The position numbers were made by a program, and so were the translations under genes. Below, piece by piece: positions 34,302 through 43,582 of a DNA stretch of 64,000 nucleotides. Location: positions 146,864 through 210,863 of the forward strand of contig CAUBWJ010000001.1 in the NCBI GenBank assembly GCA_958439725.1. Direction: 5' to 3'. Positions within the stretch are counted from its first letter, which is position 1, and every line of letters starts with the position of its first letter. Under the pieces are notes generated by a model. It did not search any database. It was not told where the DNA came from and saw only the letters and a program-made list of their open reading frames with translations. Source of the stretch: an uncultured Muribaculaceae bacterium. GTDB lineage: Bacteria; Bacteroidota; Bacteroidia; Bacteroidales; Muribaculaceae.

Positions 34302-34883
34302 ATGAAAGAAACAATTCAGCCGCTCGAAAGCCATCCTTGGGAACCGTTCATCCCCGACAATGCAAAAATACTGATTATGGGCACATTTCCCCCGAAGTCG
34401 GGAAGATGGAGCATGGATTTCTATTACCCTAATTACATCAACGATTTCTGGCGCATAATGGGCCTGCTGTTTTTCGGCAATCCGCTGAAATTGGTGGACG
34501 CAGAGCATAAGACCTTCCGCCTGCCGGAGATAAAGCAGTTGCTGTGCGAACGCGGAATAGCCATGAATGACACCGGAGCCGCAGTGCGCCGCCTACGCGA
34601 CAATGCTTCCGACAAATATCTCGAAATCGTGGAACCCGTCGACCTCTCCGCCCTGCTGCAGAAAATGCCGCTGTGCCACACCGTGGCCACCACCGGCGAA
34701 AAAGCTGCCGGAGTCATAGCCTCGCTCACGTCCACCGAGGTGCCCCGAATGGGCGAAATGACAGTTGCTGCCGAAGGCCTCGAAATCTGGCGCATGCCCT
34801 CCACCTCCCGCGCCTATCCCCTGAAACTCGAGAAAAAAGCCGAATTTTACGCCCGCATGTTCCGCCACGCCGGCATCCTGTGA
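34302..34883 (+). CDS. Uracil-DNA glycosylase superfamily protein (Mug-like)
   Basis: 193 aa. ILIMGTFPPKSGRWSMDFYY is the water-activating/phosphate loop of the uracil-DNA glycosylase fold as found in Mug/TDG-like proteins. IAMNDTGAAVRRLRD follows, and MPSTSRAYP is the C-terminal leucine-loop-like motif (MPSTSxxx in this group). Such enzymes excise uracil or mispaired bases; the bacterial members of this subfamily are poorly characterised. It has its own promoter and terminator, so it is independent of its neighbours. Divergent from the steroid-reductase operon, without an evident functional link. Confidence 0.82.
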   Translation: MKETIQPLESHPWEPFIPDNAKILIMGTFPPKSGRWSMDFYYPNYINDFWRIMGLLFFGNPLKLVDAEHKTFRLPEIKQLLCERGIAMNDTGAAVRRLRDNASDKYLEIVEPVDLSALLQKMPLCHTVATTGEKAAGVIASLTSTEVPRMGEMTVAAEGLEIWRMPSTSRAYPLKLEKKAEFYARMFRHAGIL

Positions 34884-34894
34884 CACTCCCGGCC

Positions 34895-34967
34895 CTGGGA
34901 AGTCGGCATCCTCGCCGTCCACAAAAACGACAACCGGAGGCCGACGTTCCCAGAAACTATTTTTTTT
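34895..34967 (+). terminator. Terminator-like long hairpin after the UDG-like gene
   Basis: CTGGGAA-GTCGGC (34895-34907) pairs with GCCGAC-G-TTCCCAG (34940-34953) around a 32-base loop, followed by a T-run at 34961-34967. Confidence 0.75.
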
Positions 34968-35046
34968 GCTAAATGCGGCCTTGACTATCATCAAATATGC
35001 CTGACTTGCCGGAACAAAACTTTGAGAAAATACAATTCCGTATTTT

Positions 35047-35078
35047 TACATTTGTGTAAAACATTTTTCGTAACTTTG
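35047..35078 (+). promoter_or_regulatory. Promoter elements of the toxin-antitoxin-like pair
   Basis: TACATTTG (35047-35054) and TAACTTTG (35071-35078). The second lies 28 bases before the first ATG and is the more likely -7 box. Confidence 0.6.
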
Positions 35079-35105
35079 TTTTTGTAATTACAAACTCAAA
35101 GAATT

Positions 35106-35576
35106 ATGAGCGAAGTAGAACTCCTCTTAGTAAATAGTAGCGATAGTTGCACAATGTACACAATTCAGTTCTTGTCTGATGATATGAGCGAATTTGAAAA
35201 ATTCGTTGCCAAGTTCAGACAGGACGCCGAACTAAATCCAGACTTTCAGGCAATAATGAGATTTGTTGAACAGATTCTCTCCAACGGAGCTCTGGAGCGG
35301 TACTTCCGCAGAGAGGGTAAGATGAACGATTCGGTAGTTGCATTGCCTGTTCTCAAATCAAAACTTCGCTTGTATTGTCTTCGTCTTACCGACAAAATTC
35401 TCATTCTCGGAAATGGCGATGTGAAGAACAGCCGGACATACGAAGAAAACAACACATTGCAGGGGTATGTAATGGATTTGCAGAAATTCGAGCATCTGCT
35501 TCGGCAGGAAGTGCGTTCAGGCAATGTGGAGATAACCGAAAAGGAGATTACAACCGATAAAACTTTCGACTTATGA
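35106..35576 (+). CDS. Putative toxin of a type II toxin-antitoxin pair
   Basis: 156 aa, a second possible start at 35154 (MYTIQFLSDDMSEFEKFV). The C-terminal half (KLRLYCLRLTDKILILGNGD, then a spaced Leu-rich helix) resembles the RelE/Gp49-like toxin strand pattern (R-x-Y-C/F-x-x-x-x-x-x-I-x-L-x-N-G), which in this family cleaves mRNA on the ribosome. I cannot identify catalytic residues with confidence. The strongest evidence is context: its stop overlaps the start of a small HTH antitoxin-like gene by 4 bases. It has a local promoter and AT-richer codons than the core genes around it. Confidence 0.65.
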   Translation: MSEVELLLVNSSDSCTMYTIQFLSDDMSEFEKFVAKFRQDAELNPDFQAIMRFVEQILSNGALERYFRREGKMNDSVVALPVLKSKLRLYCLRLTDKILILGNGDVKNSRTYEENNTLQGYVMDLQKFEHLLRQEVRSGNVEITEKEITTDKTFDL

Positions 35577-35839
35577 AAACCGCCAACATTTCATTACAGG
35601 AAATCTTCAATGAGATTCCTCTGGAGAAGCGGGAGGAAACACGGCTTTCTTTTGCCATCTCTAACAGGCTTGACGCTCTTATGCGTGAAAAGGGGCTGAA
35701 TAAAAAGCAGTTTGCCGAAGCTCTTGGTAAACGGCCCAACGAGATAACACGTTGGCTGAGCGGCGAGCATAACTTCACTATCGCCACTCTCGCAATGCTT
35801 TCCTCGTTTTTCGGACAGCCGATTATCAGAGTCAGTTGA
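35573..35839 (+). CDS. HTH (XRE/Cro-type) antitoxin or repressor
   Basis: 88 aa. A helix-turn-helix of the Cro/C1 type spans about 35-80: LDALMREKGLNKKQFAEALG, then RPNEITRWLSGEHNFTIATL. The N-terminal 30 residues (EIFNEIPLEKREETRLSFAI) are a helix that could neutralise the partner. The 4-base ATGA overlap with the upstream gene, order toxin-antitoxin, is that of HigBA-type modules. It would repress its own operon in such a system. No palindromic operator stands out to me upstream. Confidence 0.78.
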   Translation: MKTANISLQEIFNEIPLEKREETRLSFAISNRLDALMREKGLNKKQFAEALGKRPNEITRWLSGEHNFTIATLAMLSSFFGQPIIRVS

Positions 35840-35844
35840 ATGCG

Positions 35845-35852
35845 TATATTTG
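35845..35852 (+). promoter_or_regulatory. -7 promoter element of the aspartic protease gene
   Basis: TATATTTG immediately after the antitoxin stop and 21 bases before the ATG at 35874, so a nearly leaderless transcript. It argues against the TTG at 35850 as a start. Confidence 0.55.
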
Positions 35853-35873
35853 CCTACACAAACCCTAACAATC

Positions 35874-37346
35874 ATGCGAAAGGTATCACTCTCCATTGTA
35901 TGCATTATTTGTTCATTGATTTGCAGCGCCCAGTCGATAGATGAGCGTATAGCCAATGCAATGAACACAAGTGACTGGTTCGCGCTTGACTCGATTTATG
36001 ACGCAGCGCCCAAAGATTCCATCAACCCCTTTCTTGAAGTGTTTTCGCGTGGACTTATCGGCAACCGTCTAAATCGACCGGACATATCGATTCCGGCTTT
36101 TGAAGACCTGCTAAATAATTATTCCACCGGTCTTGACCTGAGCAACCTGCTCAATTCTGCCGTAATGCTTTCAATGGATTACAGCAAAGTCGGCGATAAT
36201 GACAAAGCGGCCTCTCTATTAACCTCCGTACTCGACGCCACAAGACAGCACCTTGACTCAGCAGCCATTGACGGGCTGCAACTTTACATTGACCGATACT
36301 CGGCTTTTGCTCCATATCGACCATACTCCATTTCCATAGAAGGTACCCGGGGGCTCGTTCCTTTCCGTATCACACCCGTAGGAAAACCGGAAAAAGGATC
36401 GGTGCTGATGACACTTGACAGCAGTTCCATCAACGGACTTGATGCTGACATAGTTTTCGACACAGGCGCAGGAGTCAACATCATTTCCGATTCTTTGGCG
36501 CGGAAGTTCGGCCTTATACCTCTCGAAGCATACAACTATGTGATGGGAATAGGCAAACAGCGTACACAGTATGCGATTGCCAGCGAAATCAAGCTGGGAA
36601 ATATCACTGTCAGGGATGTACCTTTTGTCATTGTTGATTTTAAAGTGAACAACGAAGAAGCAGACAAATACATGGACTGCCTGAATATTGTTGTCGGCAG
36701 TGAACTTATGTTGCGACTTAACAATCTGACGCTTGATTTCATCAAACGGGAAATCACCGTTGCGAAAACCGCTCCTGAAAAAAGTCGGACCGCGCCAAAC
36801 ATGTGCTTCTCGTCATCAATGAATCTTATCACCCGGGGCACAGCACATGACAACCCCATGTGGATTTGCATCGACACAGGCGATTCCTCCTTTGGCTCGC
36901 TTAACGGAGAGTTTCTGGAAAGGAATAAGGATTACGTTCTGACACATGCCAGACCGGATACCGTAAGGATGGCAGGCATCGGCGGTGTACATATTTCGGA
37001 ATGTTATACTCTTCCCGACATCAGCATCAGTTTAGGAGGCCACACAGTGACAGTGCCGGAGATTACCGTTAATCCTGGTTCCAATCCTCTTTCCTCGAGC
37101 TATGAATGCAACCTCGGATTAAAATCGCTGATGCAATTCGGCAGAATTCAGTTCAATATGGTGGATTTCACAATCACCACATATCCCGTTGAAATATCGG
37201 AATGCCTGCCTACGCCACATAAAGTCCACCCGTTCAAATACTCTGGCAAAAATAAAGCCTCGTTTCTGCAGACGTTAGGCCTCGTGACACTTTCGGTAGC
37301 CAACGGGCTTTTCAATACAAACGCCCCTGCCGCTCCCGACCTATAA
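35874..37346 (+). CDS. Secreted retropepsin-like aspartic protease, two DTG motifs
   Basis: 490 aa from the ATG at 35874. A signal peptide (MRKVSLSIVCIICSLICSAQ) is followed by a helical N-terminal part (about 25-145) that looks TPR-like. Two aspartic-protease lobes follow: IVFDTGAGVNIIS with D196-T-G, and WICIDTGDSSFG with D334-T-G. Each is followed by an ALP-like flap/psi-loop pattern (VMGIGKQ, MAGIGGVH). Having two lobes in one chain is pepsin-like, whereas retropepsins dimerise. Bacteroidetes homologues are annotated retropepsin-like proteins; substrates are unknown. Next to a TA-like pair, in an AT-richer accessory patch. Confidence 0.85.
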   Translation: MRKVSLSIVCIICSLICSAQSIDERIANAMNTSDWFALDSIYDAAPKDSINPFLEVFSRGLIGNRLNRPDISIPAFEDLLNNYSTGLDLSNLLNSAVMLSMDYSKVGDNDKAASLLTSVLDATRQHLDSAAIDGLQLYIDRYSAFAPYRPYSISIEGTRGLVPFRITPVGKPEKGSVLMTLDSSSINGLDADIVFDTGAGVNIISDSLARKFGLIPLEAYNYVMGIGKQRTQYAIASEIKLGNITVRDVPFVIVDFKVNNEEADKYMDCLNIVVGSELMLRLNNLTLDFIKREITVAKTAPEKSRTAPNMCFSSSMNLITRGTAHDNPMWICIDTGDSSFGSLNGEFLERNKDYVLTHARPDTVRMAGIGGVHISECYTLPDISISLGGHTVTVPEITVNPGSNPLSSSYECNLGLKSLMQFGRIQFNMVDFTITTYPVEISECLPTPHKVHPFKYSGKNKASFLQTLGLVTLSVANGLFNTNAPAAPDL

Positions 37347-37438
37347 TCACCATGAAGCTCCGCGCCGGAAAGCTCGGCGCCTTCGACAGCCATAAAACAT
37401 CGACAACCGAAGTCCGTCGCTCCCGGATTCTGTCAACG

Positions 37439-37542
37439 GAGTTCCGGAGGGACGATGTGTTTACAACTGGCTGCGTCAGCTGCCAGAAAAGGAAGGTACC
37501 CCTCTGAAGCGCGGCGAGCTGCGGAGCACGCGAACCGCGCCG
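37439..37542 (+). repeat. Dispersed palindromic repeat, copy G (diverged)
   Basis: GAGTTCCGGAGGGACGATGT head, ACAACTGGCTGCGTCAGCTG and CCAG core, and the GCGGAGCACGCGAACCGCGC tail. The symmetrical head carries paired substitutions (TTCC/GGGA). It is the only element besides the efp terminator in the 37347-37716 gene-free stretch. Confidence 0.8.
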
Positions 37543-37644
37543 CCTGCCTCAGCCTGGGACTCTCCTCATAGACACATGATCCCCAAAAAAGTTCTGCGTT
37601 TTTCTGCTGTTCCCGCGCCGTTCTGCGTACTTAAGCGAATGGAT

Positions 37645-37689
37645 AAAAAGCAGGCGTCCTGCAAGCGGCGGTGGCCGGATGCAGGACGC
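37645..37689 (-). terminator. Intrinsic terminator of efp
   Basis: On the minus strand a perfect 9-bp stem (GCGTCCTGC 37689-37681, GCAGGACGC 37662-37654) is followed by CTGCTTTTT. It lies 28 bases past the efp stop. Confidence 0.85.
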
Positions 37690-37716
37690 ACGTTATAAGA
37701 TATTTCCGGGGAGGAA

Positions 37717-38283
37717 TCAGGCTTTCACGCGGCTGATATAGCTGCCGTCGCGGGTGTCGATTTCGATAAAGTCGCCTTCATTCACGAACAGCGGAACACG
37801 AACCTCGGCGCCGGTCTCTACAGTTGCGGGCTTGAGGGTGTTGGTGGCTGTATCGCCTTTGATTCCGGGCTCGGTATATGTGATTTTGAGCACAGTCTTG
37901 ATAGGCATTTCGGCGAAAAGAACGGTATCGGTCGAAGCATCGCTCACAACCTCCACGGTGTCGCCTTCTTTCATGAAGTCGGAACCGGTAACGAGCTCCT
38001 TGTTGATAGGAATCTGCTCGTAGGTCTCATTGTTCATGAAGATATCGTCGCCGCCGTCGGCGTAAAGATACTGGTAGGGGCGGCGCTCCACTCTCACGTC
38101 CTCGAGTTTCTCGCCGATGTTGAAGCGGCGTTCGAGAACGCGGCCGTCAACCACGTCCTTAAGCTTTGTGCGCATGAATGTATTGCCTTTGCCGGGCTTT
38201 ACGTGGAGGAACTCCACGCAGAAGTAAAGACGGCCGTCCATGCGGATGCAGGTGCCGTTCTTGATGTCTTGAGCGTTAATCAT
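37717..38283 (-). CDS. efp: Elongation factor P
   Basis: 188 aa, full length, three beta-barrel domains. EF-P relieves ribosome stalling at polyproline. The tip loop reads VKPGKGNTF with the modifiable Lys at 32; the modifying enzyme in this lineage is not evident from the window. C-terminal signature residues ([20 protein letters not shown] and SRVKA) are normal. Single-gene transcript with a promoter at 38310 and a terminator at 37645. Confidence 0.96.
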   Translation of the reverse strand: MINAQDIKNGTCIRMDGRLYFCVEFLHVKPGKGNTFMRTKLKDVVDGRVLERRFNIGEKLEDVRVERRPYQYLYADGGDDIFMNNETYEQIPINKELVTGSDFMKEGDTVEVVSDASTDTVLFAEMPIKTVLKITYTEPGIKGDTATNTLKPATVETGAEVRVPLFVNEGDFIEIDTRDGSYISRVKA

Positions 38284-38309
38284 AAATTACTTGTGATTGA
38301 ATTTTGCCG

Positions 38310-38340
38310 CAAAGGTACACATTTTTTCTTGTAACGGCAA
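38310..38340 (-). promoter_or_regulatory. Promoter of efp
   Basis: Minus-strand TACCTTTG (38310-38317) with TTG (38338-38340) 20 bases further upstream. Confidence 0.65.
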
Positions 38341-38397
38341 CACTCTGTGCAATATGATTTTTATCCCGGAAATATTTCGTATAAAGGATTATCATTG

Positions 38398-38405
38398 TAA
38401 CTTTG
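38398..38405 (+). promoter_or_regulatory. -7 promoter element of the DedA gene
   Basis: TAACTTTG, 67 bases before the ATG at 38472. Confidence 0.55.
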
Positions 38406-38471
38406 CAGACCGATGCGGCAGGGGCCAGGCCATTAGCCGTCATCACGATTACTATTATTTAATTTCCGCAG

Positions 38472-39146
38472 ATGATTTTTGATTTCATAACAGCAGGAAT
38501 CTTCGATGCCGCCACGCTTTTCCAGTGGGTGGTTGACAACGCGAGCTACCTGCTCATTTTCGTGCTCATGACCGTTGAGAGTTCGTTCATCCCCTTCCCG
38601 TCCGAAGTGGTTGTTCCTCCGGCCGCGTATCTTGCCTGCACCAAAGGTGACATGAATGTATTTGCAGTGGTTCTGGTGGCTACGGCCGGCGCCCTTTGCG
38701 GGGCACTCATCAACTATTTCCTCTCGCTCTGGATCGGACGTCCCCTGGTATACAGTTTTGCCGATTCACGTCTGGGCCACGCCCTGCTCATCAACCGCGA
38801 GAAAGTCGAGAACGCCGAGAAATATTTCGACTCCCACGGCGCCGTGTCAACGTTCATAGGCCGCCTTATACCGGCAGTGCGCCAGCTTATATCGATTCCC
38901 GCCGGCCTCGCCCGCATGAATCTGGGCGTGTTCTGCATTTTCACAGCTCTTGGAGCAGGCATCTGGAACGGCGTGCTCGCCGTGCTCGGATGGTGGCTCG
39001 GACGCACTGTGCCTCTTGACCAGCTTTTCATGCAGGTGGAGAAATACAACGACTATCTCACCTGGGCCGGTCTGGCTATCGGCGTTGTGTGCCTCGGAGT
39101 GATTATTTACAACCTCCTTCGTCCGCGCCGCGCCCCTAAAGCCTGA
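38472..39146 (+). CDS. DedA family membrane protein
   Basis: 224 aa inner-membrane protein. VESSFIPFPSEVVVPPAAYL is the conserved DedA E-x-x-x-P-x-P-x-E segment. FIGRLIPAVRQLISIPAGLARM carries the RxxPxxR-type motif essential in DedA/DTT1 proteins. About five hydrophobic helices are visible. Family members flip phospholipids or undecaprenyl phosphate and support envelope homeostasis; the specific lipid is unknown. It lies between efp (divergent) and rpe on the same strand, 75 bases apart. Confidence 0.92.
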   Translation: MIFDFITAGIFDAATLFQWVVDNASYLLIFVLMTVESSFIPFPSEVVVPPAAYLACTKGDMNVFAVVLVATAGALCGALINYFLSLWIGRPLVYSFADSRLGHALLINREKVENAEKYFDSHGAVSTFIGRLIPAVRQLISIPAGLARMNLGVFCIFTALGAGIWNGVLAVLGWWLGRTVPLDQLFMQVEKYNDYLTWAGLAIGVVCLGVIIYNLLRPRRAPKA

Positions 39147-39221
39147 CGCAGGGTCACACACCGCATTTTCTTCCTTCTGTCATTTCTCATTCCACACGGT
39201 TCAACACATTTATTCATCCCC

Positions 39222-39869
39222 ATGACTGTAGTTTCCCCATCAATCCTTTCAGCCGATTTCGCCAACCTCAGGCGCGACATAGAGATGCTCAACGAGTCGG
39301 AAGCCGAAATGATCCACCTCGACGTGATGGACGGCATTTTCGTGCCCAACATCTCGTTTGGATTCCCGGTAATCAAGGCTGTGGCGCGTTACGCCCGCAA
39401 GACGCTCGACGCTCACCTAATGATTGAAGATCCGGGGCGCTATGTAAGCCAGTTCCGCGACTGCGGAGTGGATATAATGAATGTGCATATCGAGACCTGC
39501 AACCACCTCAACCGCGTGGTCCAGAACATACGCCAGGCCGGAATGAAAGCGGCCGTCACGCTCAACCCCTCGTCTCCGGTGGTTCTTCTGGAGGATATCG
39601 CGGCCGACCTCGACATGGTGCTTCTCATGTCGGTCAACCCCGGATTCGCCGCTCAGCAGTTTATTCCCGGCACGCTCGACAAAATCACGCGTCTGCGCCG
39701 CCTGCTCGACGAGACAGGCTCCAAGGCCCTCATCCAGATTGACGGCGGCATCAACGCCACCACCGGTAAGGCATGCGTGGAGCGCGGAGCCGACGTTCTC
39801 GTGGCCGGCAACTACGTGTTCTCCGACCCGGATCCCGCCGCACGCATCAGCGAATTGCGGCATCTCTGA
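39222..39869 (+). CDS. rpe: Ribulose-phosphate 3-epimerase
   Basis: 215 aa TIM-barrel enzyme of the pentose phosphate pathway interconverting ribulose 5-phosphate and xylulose 5-phosphate. SPSILSADFANL, the metal-site IHLDVMDGIFVPNISFG, DAHLMIEDP and the phosphate-site IDGGINATTG are all intact. ftsK starts 50 bases downstream on the same strand, so co-transcription is possible. The length and motifs are normal. Confidence 0.96.
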   Translation: MTVVSPSILSADFANLRRDIEMLNESEAEMIHLDVMDGIFVPNISFGFPVIKAVARYARKTLDAHLMIEDPGRYVSQFRDCGVDIMNVHIETCNHLNRVVQNIRQAGMKAAVTLNPSSPVVLLEDIAADLDMVLLMSVNPGFAAQQFIPGTLDKITRLRRLLDETGSKALIQIDGGINATTGKACVERGADVLVAGNYVFSDPDPAARISELRHL

Positions 39870-39919
39870 TTCCGCACCGGAATCTCTCCCCGAATTACCC
39901 AATCACTACACCGACCTCA

Positions 39920-42868
39920 ATGGTTTCATTTGAATCAGATAATTTCGATGCCGACCTTCTCAACGGCAAATCAACATCCACACCCATAACACCTGCGCCG
40001 GCCGAACCCGACCCGCGTCCGGCCGAACCACGCCGGCAGACTAAAGCCGCAGCGCGCCCGGAGCCTTCCCCGCAGCCCAAAGCTGCACCGGAACCCGCGC
40101 GCGCCCCCAAAAAAGAGAAAAAACAAAAAACGGATAGCAAGCCCTGGGCATCGTCGTTCCGCGTCGGCGCCCTGATTGGGGTTTTGTTCATTCTTGTCGC
40201 CGCCTACCTTCTCATCACCATGGTCTCAAGCCTCACAAACGGTGTGGCCGACGAGAGCGTGGTGGCAAACAAATCCCTGGCCGAAGTAACTGCTTCCGAC
40301 TCCCATATCGCCAACACCTGCGGACCGTTCGGCGCTTTCGTGGCCCATCTGCTGTTCACACGCTGGATAGGAATGGGAATATTCGTGCTGATTTACTACC
40401 TCGGAGCACTTGGAGTGTCGCTTATCGGGTTCCACAGATTCAACTTCTGGAAACTTACGTTCAACTGCATCACTTCTGCCGTCTGCGTTTCCATTATAGT
40501 AGGTCTTGCCGCCTATCTCACCGATTCGCTCACCTACTGGGGAGGATATTTCGGATATTACGTGAACGACTTTCTCACAACTCTGGGAGGCTACTGGGCA
40601 GCCATAGGGGTCAGCATCTTCCTGGTGGCTGTGCTCTGCGTGATTTTCTATGATTTCCTCGCAAAGGTGATACGCACCGTAGGGCGCTGGATCAAGCGCT
40701 ATCGGGCCGTGATGGCCGCACGCCATCAGGCCGCCATTGAAGCGCAGCTCCGCGCCGAGAAGCTCAGGGAGGCCGAAAGAGCCGCAGCTGAGGCTCAGGC
40801 AGCGGCCGATGCCGCCGAGCGTGAGGCTGAAGCCGCCGAGCGGAAGGCAAAGGCTGCTGAGAGAATCGCAGCGGCCACCTCGGAGCTGAACACGACCGCT
40901 ACTTCCGACCCTGCTGCTCCTGACGAGCCAAGCGCCCCCGCATCTCCCTCTTTTATTTCCGACGACATTCCCGGGCAAAATCTCAATCCCGCGCCCACAT
41001 TCGCCGAGATAACCTCCGATCCCCTCCCCACGCGCTCGGCGCCGCAGTCTGCCGGGAATGAATCCGCCCCATCTCCTGTTTTATCTTCGGTAGAAACGCC
41101 GGCCGAGCCGACACGCCCAGTCGCTGAAGTCTCCGCCCCCTTCCATGAGCCGACCCACGAAACCGTTGCCGAATTCGACGGGCCGGTTACAGACTTCGAG
41201 GGCGAACTTACCGAAATGCCAGACCCGGAAACCGCAGAAACCGACAAAGAACCCATAGCCGACCCGCTCGCCGATCTCGCTGCCCTCGCCGGGCCTATAA
41301 TTCCCCCCGAAATTCCCGGTCATGAAAGCGATGACAACTATCCCGAGGAGCGTTCCCACGCCATAGGCACTCCCTACGACCCGCACGAAGACCTTTCGCG
41401 TTTCCGTATGCCCGAACTCGACCTTCTGAGAGTCTACGAGCACAAGGAAAACCGCGTGGACATAGCCGAACAGGAGGAGAACAAGGAGCGCATAACGCGC
41501 GCGCTGCAGAGCTACGGCATAGAGATAGCCCATATTGAAGCCACCGTCGGCGCCACCATCACCCTATATGAGATTGTGCCTGCACCGGGTGTAAGAATCG
41601 CCAAAATCAAGAAACTCGGCGACGACATGGCCATGAGCCTACAGGCACTCGGCATCCGTATTATCGCTCCTATTCCCGGCAAAGGCACCATAGGTATGGA
41701 GGTGCCCAACCGCGAGCCCCAGATAATAGGCATTCGCGAGATTCTGTCGAGCGACACCTACGTGAACTCCACCGCCCATCTTCCCATGGCGATGGGCACC
41801 ACCATCACCAACGAGGTATACGTGGCCGACCTGGCCAAGACGCCCCACCTGCTTGTGGCCGGAGCCACCGGCATGGGTAAATCGGTGGGCCTTAACTGCA
41901 TCATAGCATCGCTGCTCTACAAGATGCACCCCTCGGAGCTGAAATTCGTGCTCATCGACCCCAAGCAGGTTGAATTCAGCCTCTACAGCTGCATACGCAA
42001 CCACTATCTGGCCATGCTCCCCGACGAGGAAGACCCCATCATCACGGAGCCTTCGCGCGTGGTGGGCACCCTCAACTCCCTCGTGCAGGAAATGGAAAAC
42101 CGCTATCTGCTTCTGAAAAAAGCCCAGAAGCGCAACATAGTGGAATACAACGCTAAATTCATAGAGCGCTCCCTAAGCCCGGCCGAAGGCCACCGGTTCA
42201 TGCCCTACATAGTGGTGATAATCGACGAGTTCGGCGACCTCATGCTCACCGTAGGCAAGGAAATCGAGACGCCCGTATCGCGTATAGCCGCCAAGGCGCG
42301 CGCCGTGGGAATACACATGATTCTCGCCACACAGCGCCCGTCGGTCGACGTAATCACCGGCGTAATCAAGGCCAACTTCCCCGCGCGCATGGCGTTCGCC
42401 GTGAGCCAGCCCGAGGACTCACGCACAATTCTCGGACGCACCGGAGCCGAACAGCTCATAGGCCGCGGTGACATGCTCATAAGCATAGGCGGCAAACTCA
42501 ACCGCGTGCAGTGTGCGTTTATCGACACCGACGAGGTGGAGTCCATCTGCCAGAGCATCTCCGACCAGATCGGCTACCCCACCCCCTACGAGCTTCCCCC
42601 CTTCGTCCCCGAAGGTTCCGACGCCTCCGGCAACATGGGAGGCATCAGCGACCGCGACCCCCTCTTCGAGGATGCCGCCAGAGCCATAATCGAGTCGGGC
42701 ACCGGCTCCACCTCATATCTCCAGCGCAAATTCACCATAGGCTACCCGCGCGCGGGTAAAATAATGGACCAGCTCGAAATGGCCGGAGTGGTGGGTCCGG
42801 CACAGGGCGGAAAACCCCGCAAGGTGCTCATGGATTTCTTCGCCCTCGAATCCATGCTCGGCCAATAA
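39920..42868 (+). CDS. ftsK: DNA translocase FtsK/SpoIIIE
   Basis: 982 aa from the ATG at 39920; earlier in-frame codons lie inside rpe. The N-terminus is a Pro/Ala-rich cytoplasmic tail, then four or five membrane helices (about 75-250), a long Ala/Glu/Pro-rich linker (about 260-495), and the motor. Walker A GATGMGKS is at 648-655 and Walker B VVIIDEFGDLM near 770. The C-terminal gamma winged helix (about 915-980, SYLQRKFTIGYPRAGKIMDQ) reads KOPS-type polar sequences. It pumps chromosome ends through the septum and activates dimer resolution. Followed by lolA and trxB on the same strand. Confidence 0.95.
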   Translation: MVSFESDNFDADLLNGKSTSTPITPAPAEPDPRPAEPRRQTKAAARPEPSPQPKAAPEPARAPKKEKKQKTDSKPWASSFRVGALIGVLFILVAAYLLITMVSSLTNGVADESVVANKSLAEVTASDSHIANTCGPFGAFVAHLLFTRWIGMGIFVLIYYLGALGVSLIGFHRFNFWKLTFNCITSAVCVSIIVGLAAYLTDSLTYWGGYFGYYVNDFLTTLGGYWAAIGVSIFLVAVLCVIFYDFLAKVIRTVGRWIKRYRAVMAARHQAAIEAQLRAEKLREAERAAAEAQAAADAAEREAEAAERKAKAAERIAAATSELNTTATSDPAAPDEPSAPASPSFISDDIPGQNLNPAPTFAEITSDPLPTRSAPQSAGNESAPSPVLSSVETPAEPTRPVAEVSAPFHEPTHETVAEFDGPVTDFEGELTEMPDPETAETDKEPIADPLADLAALAGPIIPPEIPGHESDDNYPEERSHAIGTPYDPHEDLSRFRMPELDLLRVYEHKENRVDIAEQEENKERITRALQSYGIEIAHIEATVGATITLYEIVPAPGVRIAKIKKLGDDMAMSLQALGIRIIAPIPGKGTIGMEVPNREPQIIGIREILSSDTYVNSTAHLPMAMGTTITNEVYVADLAKTPHLLVAGATGMGKSVGLNCIIASLLYKMHPSELKFVLIDPKQVEFSLYSCIRNHYLAMLPDEEDPIITEPSRVVGTLNSLVQEMENRYLLLKKAQKRNIVEYNAKFIERSLSPAEGHRFMPYIVVIIDEFGDLMLTVGKEIETPVSRIAAKARAVGIHMILATQRPSVDVITGVIKANFPARMAFAVSQPEDSRTILGRTGAEQLIGRGDMLISIGGKLNRVQCAFIDTDEVESICQSISDQIGYPTPYELPPFVPEGSDASGNMGGISDRDPLFEDAARAIIESGTGSTSYLQRKFTIGYPRAGKIMDQLEMAGVVGPAQGGKPRKVLMDFFALESMLGQ

Positions 42869-42913
42869 GAATTCCCGGGTCAACCATCGGGAACCCTGCA
42901 ATGTTATAACTTC

Positions 42914-43531
42914 ATGAAAAGATTCATCTCTATACTGTTCGCCACAATAGCGGCACTTGCTCTACCGGTTGCTCTTGCTGCTGCCGACAACGCCGCGCGG
43001 ACTCTTGATCTGGCTGCCCAGCGCTTTTCCAAGGCTCCGTCAGTCAGCGCCGCGTATACGGTCACATCCCCGTCAGGCAATGTCGCCGGCAATATAGTGG
43101 TGTCGGGACAACGGTTCCGCATATCCTCTCCTGAAATGTCCACGTGGTTCGACGGCAAGACCCAATGGACTTACGTACCTGCCGACCGCGAAGTCACCAT
43201 AAGCGAGCCCACGCCCGACGAGCTGCTTCAGATAAACCCGTTCGAGATCATCAGCTCGTTCCGCAAGAACTACAACGCCTCGACCGTAAAGACTGACAAA
43301 TCCCAGACCGTGATCCGCCTCTCCTCGCGCGACCCGAAAGCATCCATAACACAAGCCGTGCTCACCCTCGCCTCGGCCACGCTGCTTCCTTCGCGCATCG
43401 AACTCACCGGGCCATCCGGACGCGTAACCATCAACCTCGGAAGCGTGAAGACCGGCAAAGCCATGACCGCGGCCGATTTCCGCTTCAACACCCGTAATCA
43501 CCCCGGTGTGAGTGTCAACGACATGCGCTGA
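42914..43531 (+). CDS. lolA: LolA-like outer-membrane lipoprotein carrier
   Basis: 205 aa. Signal peptide (MKRFISILFATIAALALPVA, cleavage near LAAA). The mature part shows the LolA half-barrel pattern: AYTVTSPSGNVAGNIVVSGQ, RFRISSPEMSTWFDGKTQWT and YVPADREVTISEP. It would ferry lipoproteins across the periplasm to the outer membrane. The order ftsK-lolA is conserved widely. The alternative is a LolA-fold protein of other function; the position after ftsK favours LolA. Confidence 0.88.
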   Translation: MKRFISILFATIAALALPVALAAADNAARTLDLAAQRFSKAPSVSAAYTVTSPSGNVAGNIVVSGQRFRISSPEMSTWFDGKTQWTYVPADREVTISEPTPDELLQINPFEIISSFRKNYNASTVKTDKSQTVIRLSSRDPKASITQAVLTLASATLLPSRIELTGPSGRVTINLGSVKTGKAMTAADFRFNTRNHPGVSVNDMR

Positions 43532-43582
43532 CCTCCTGCCGCTCAATTTCATAGGAATCTAAAATCTAAACGCCATAATCCA

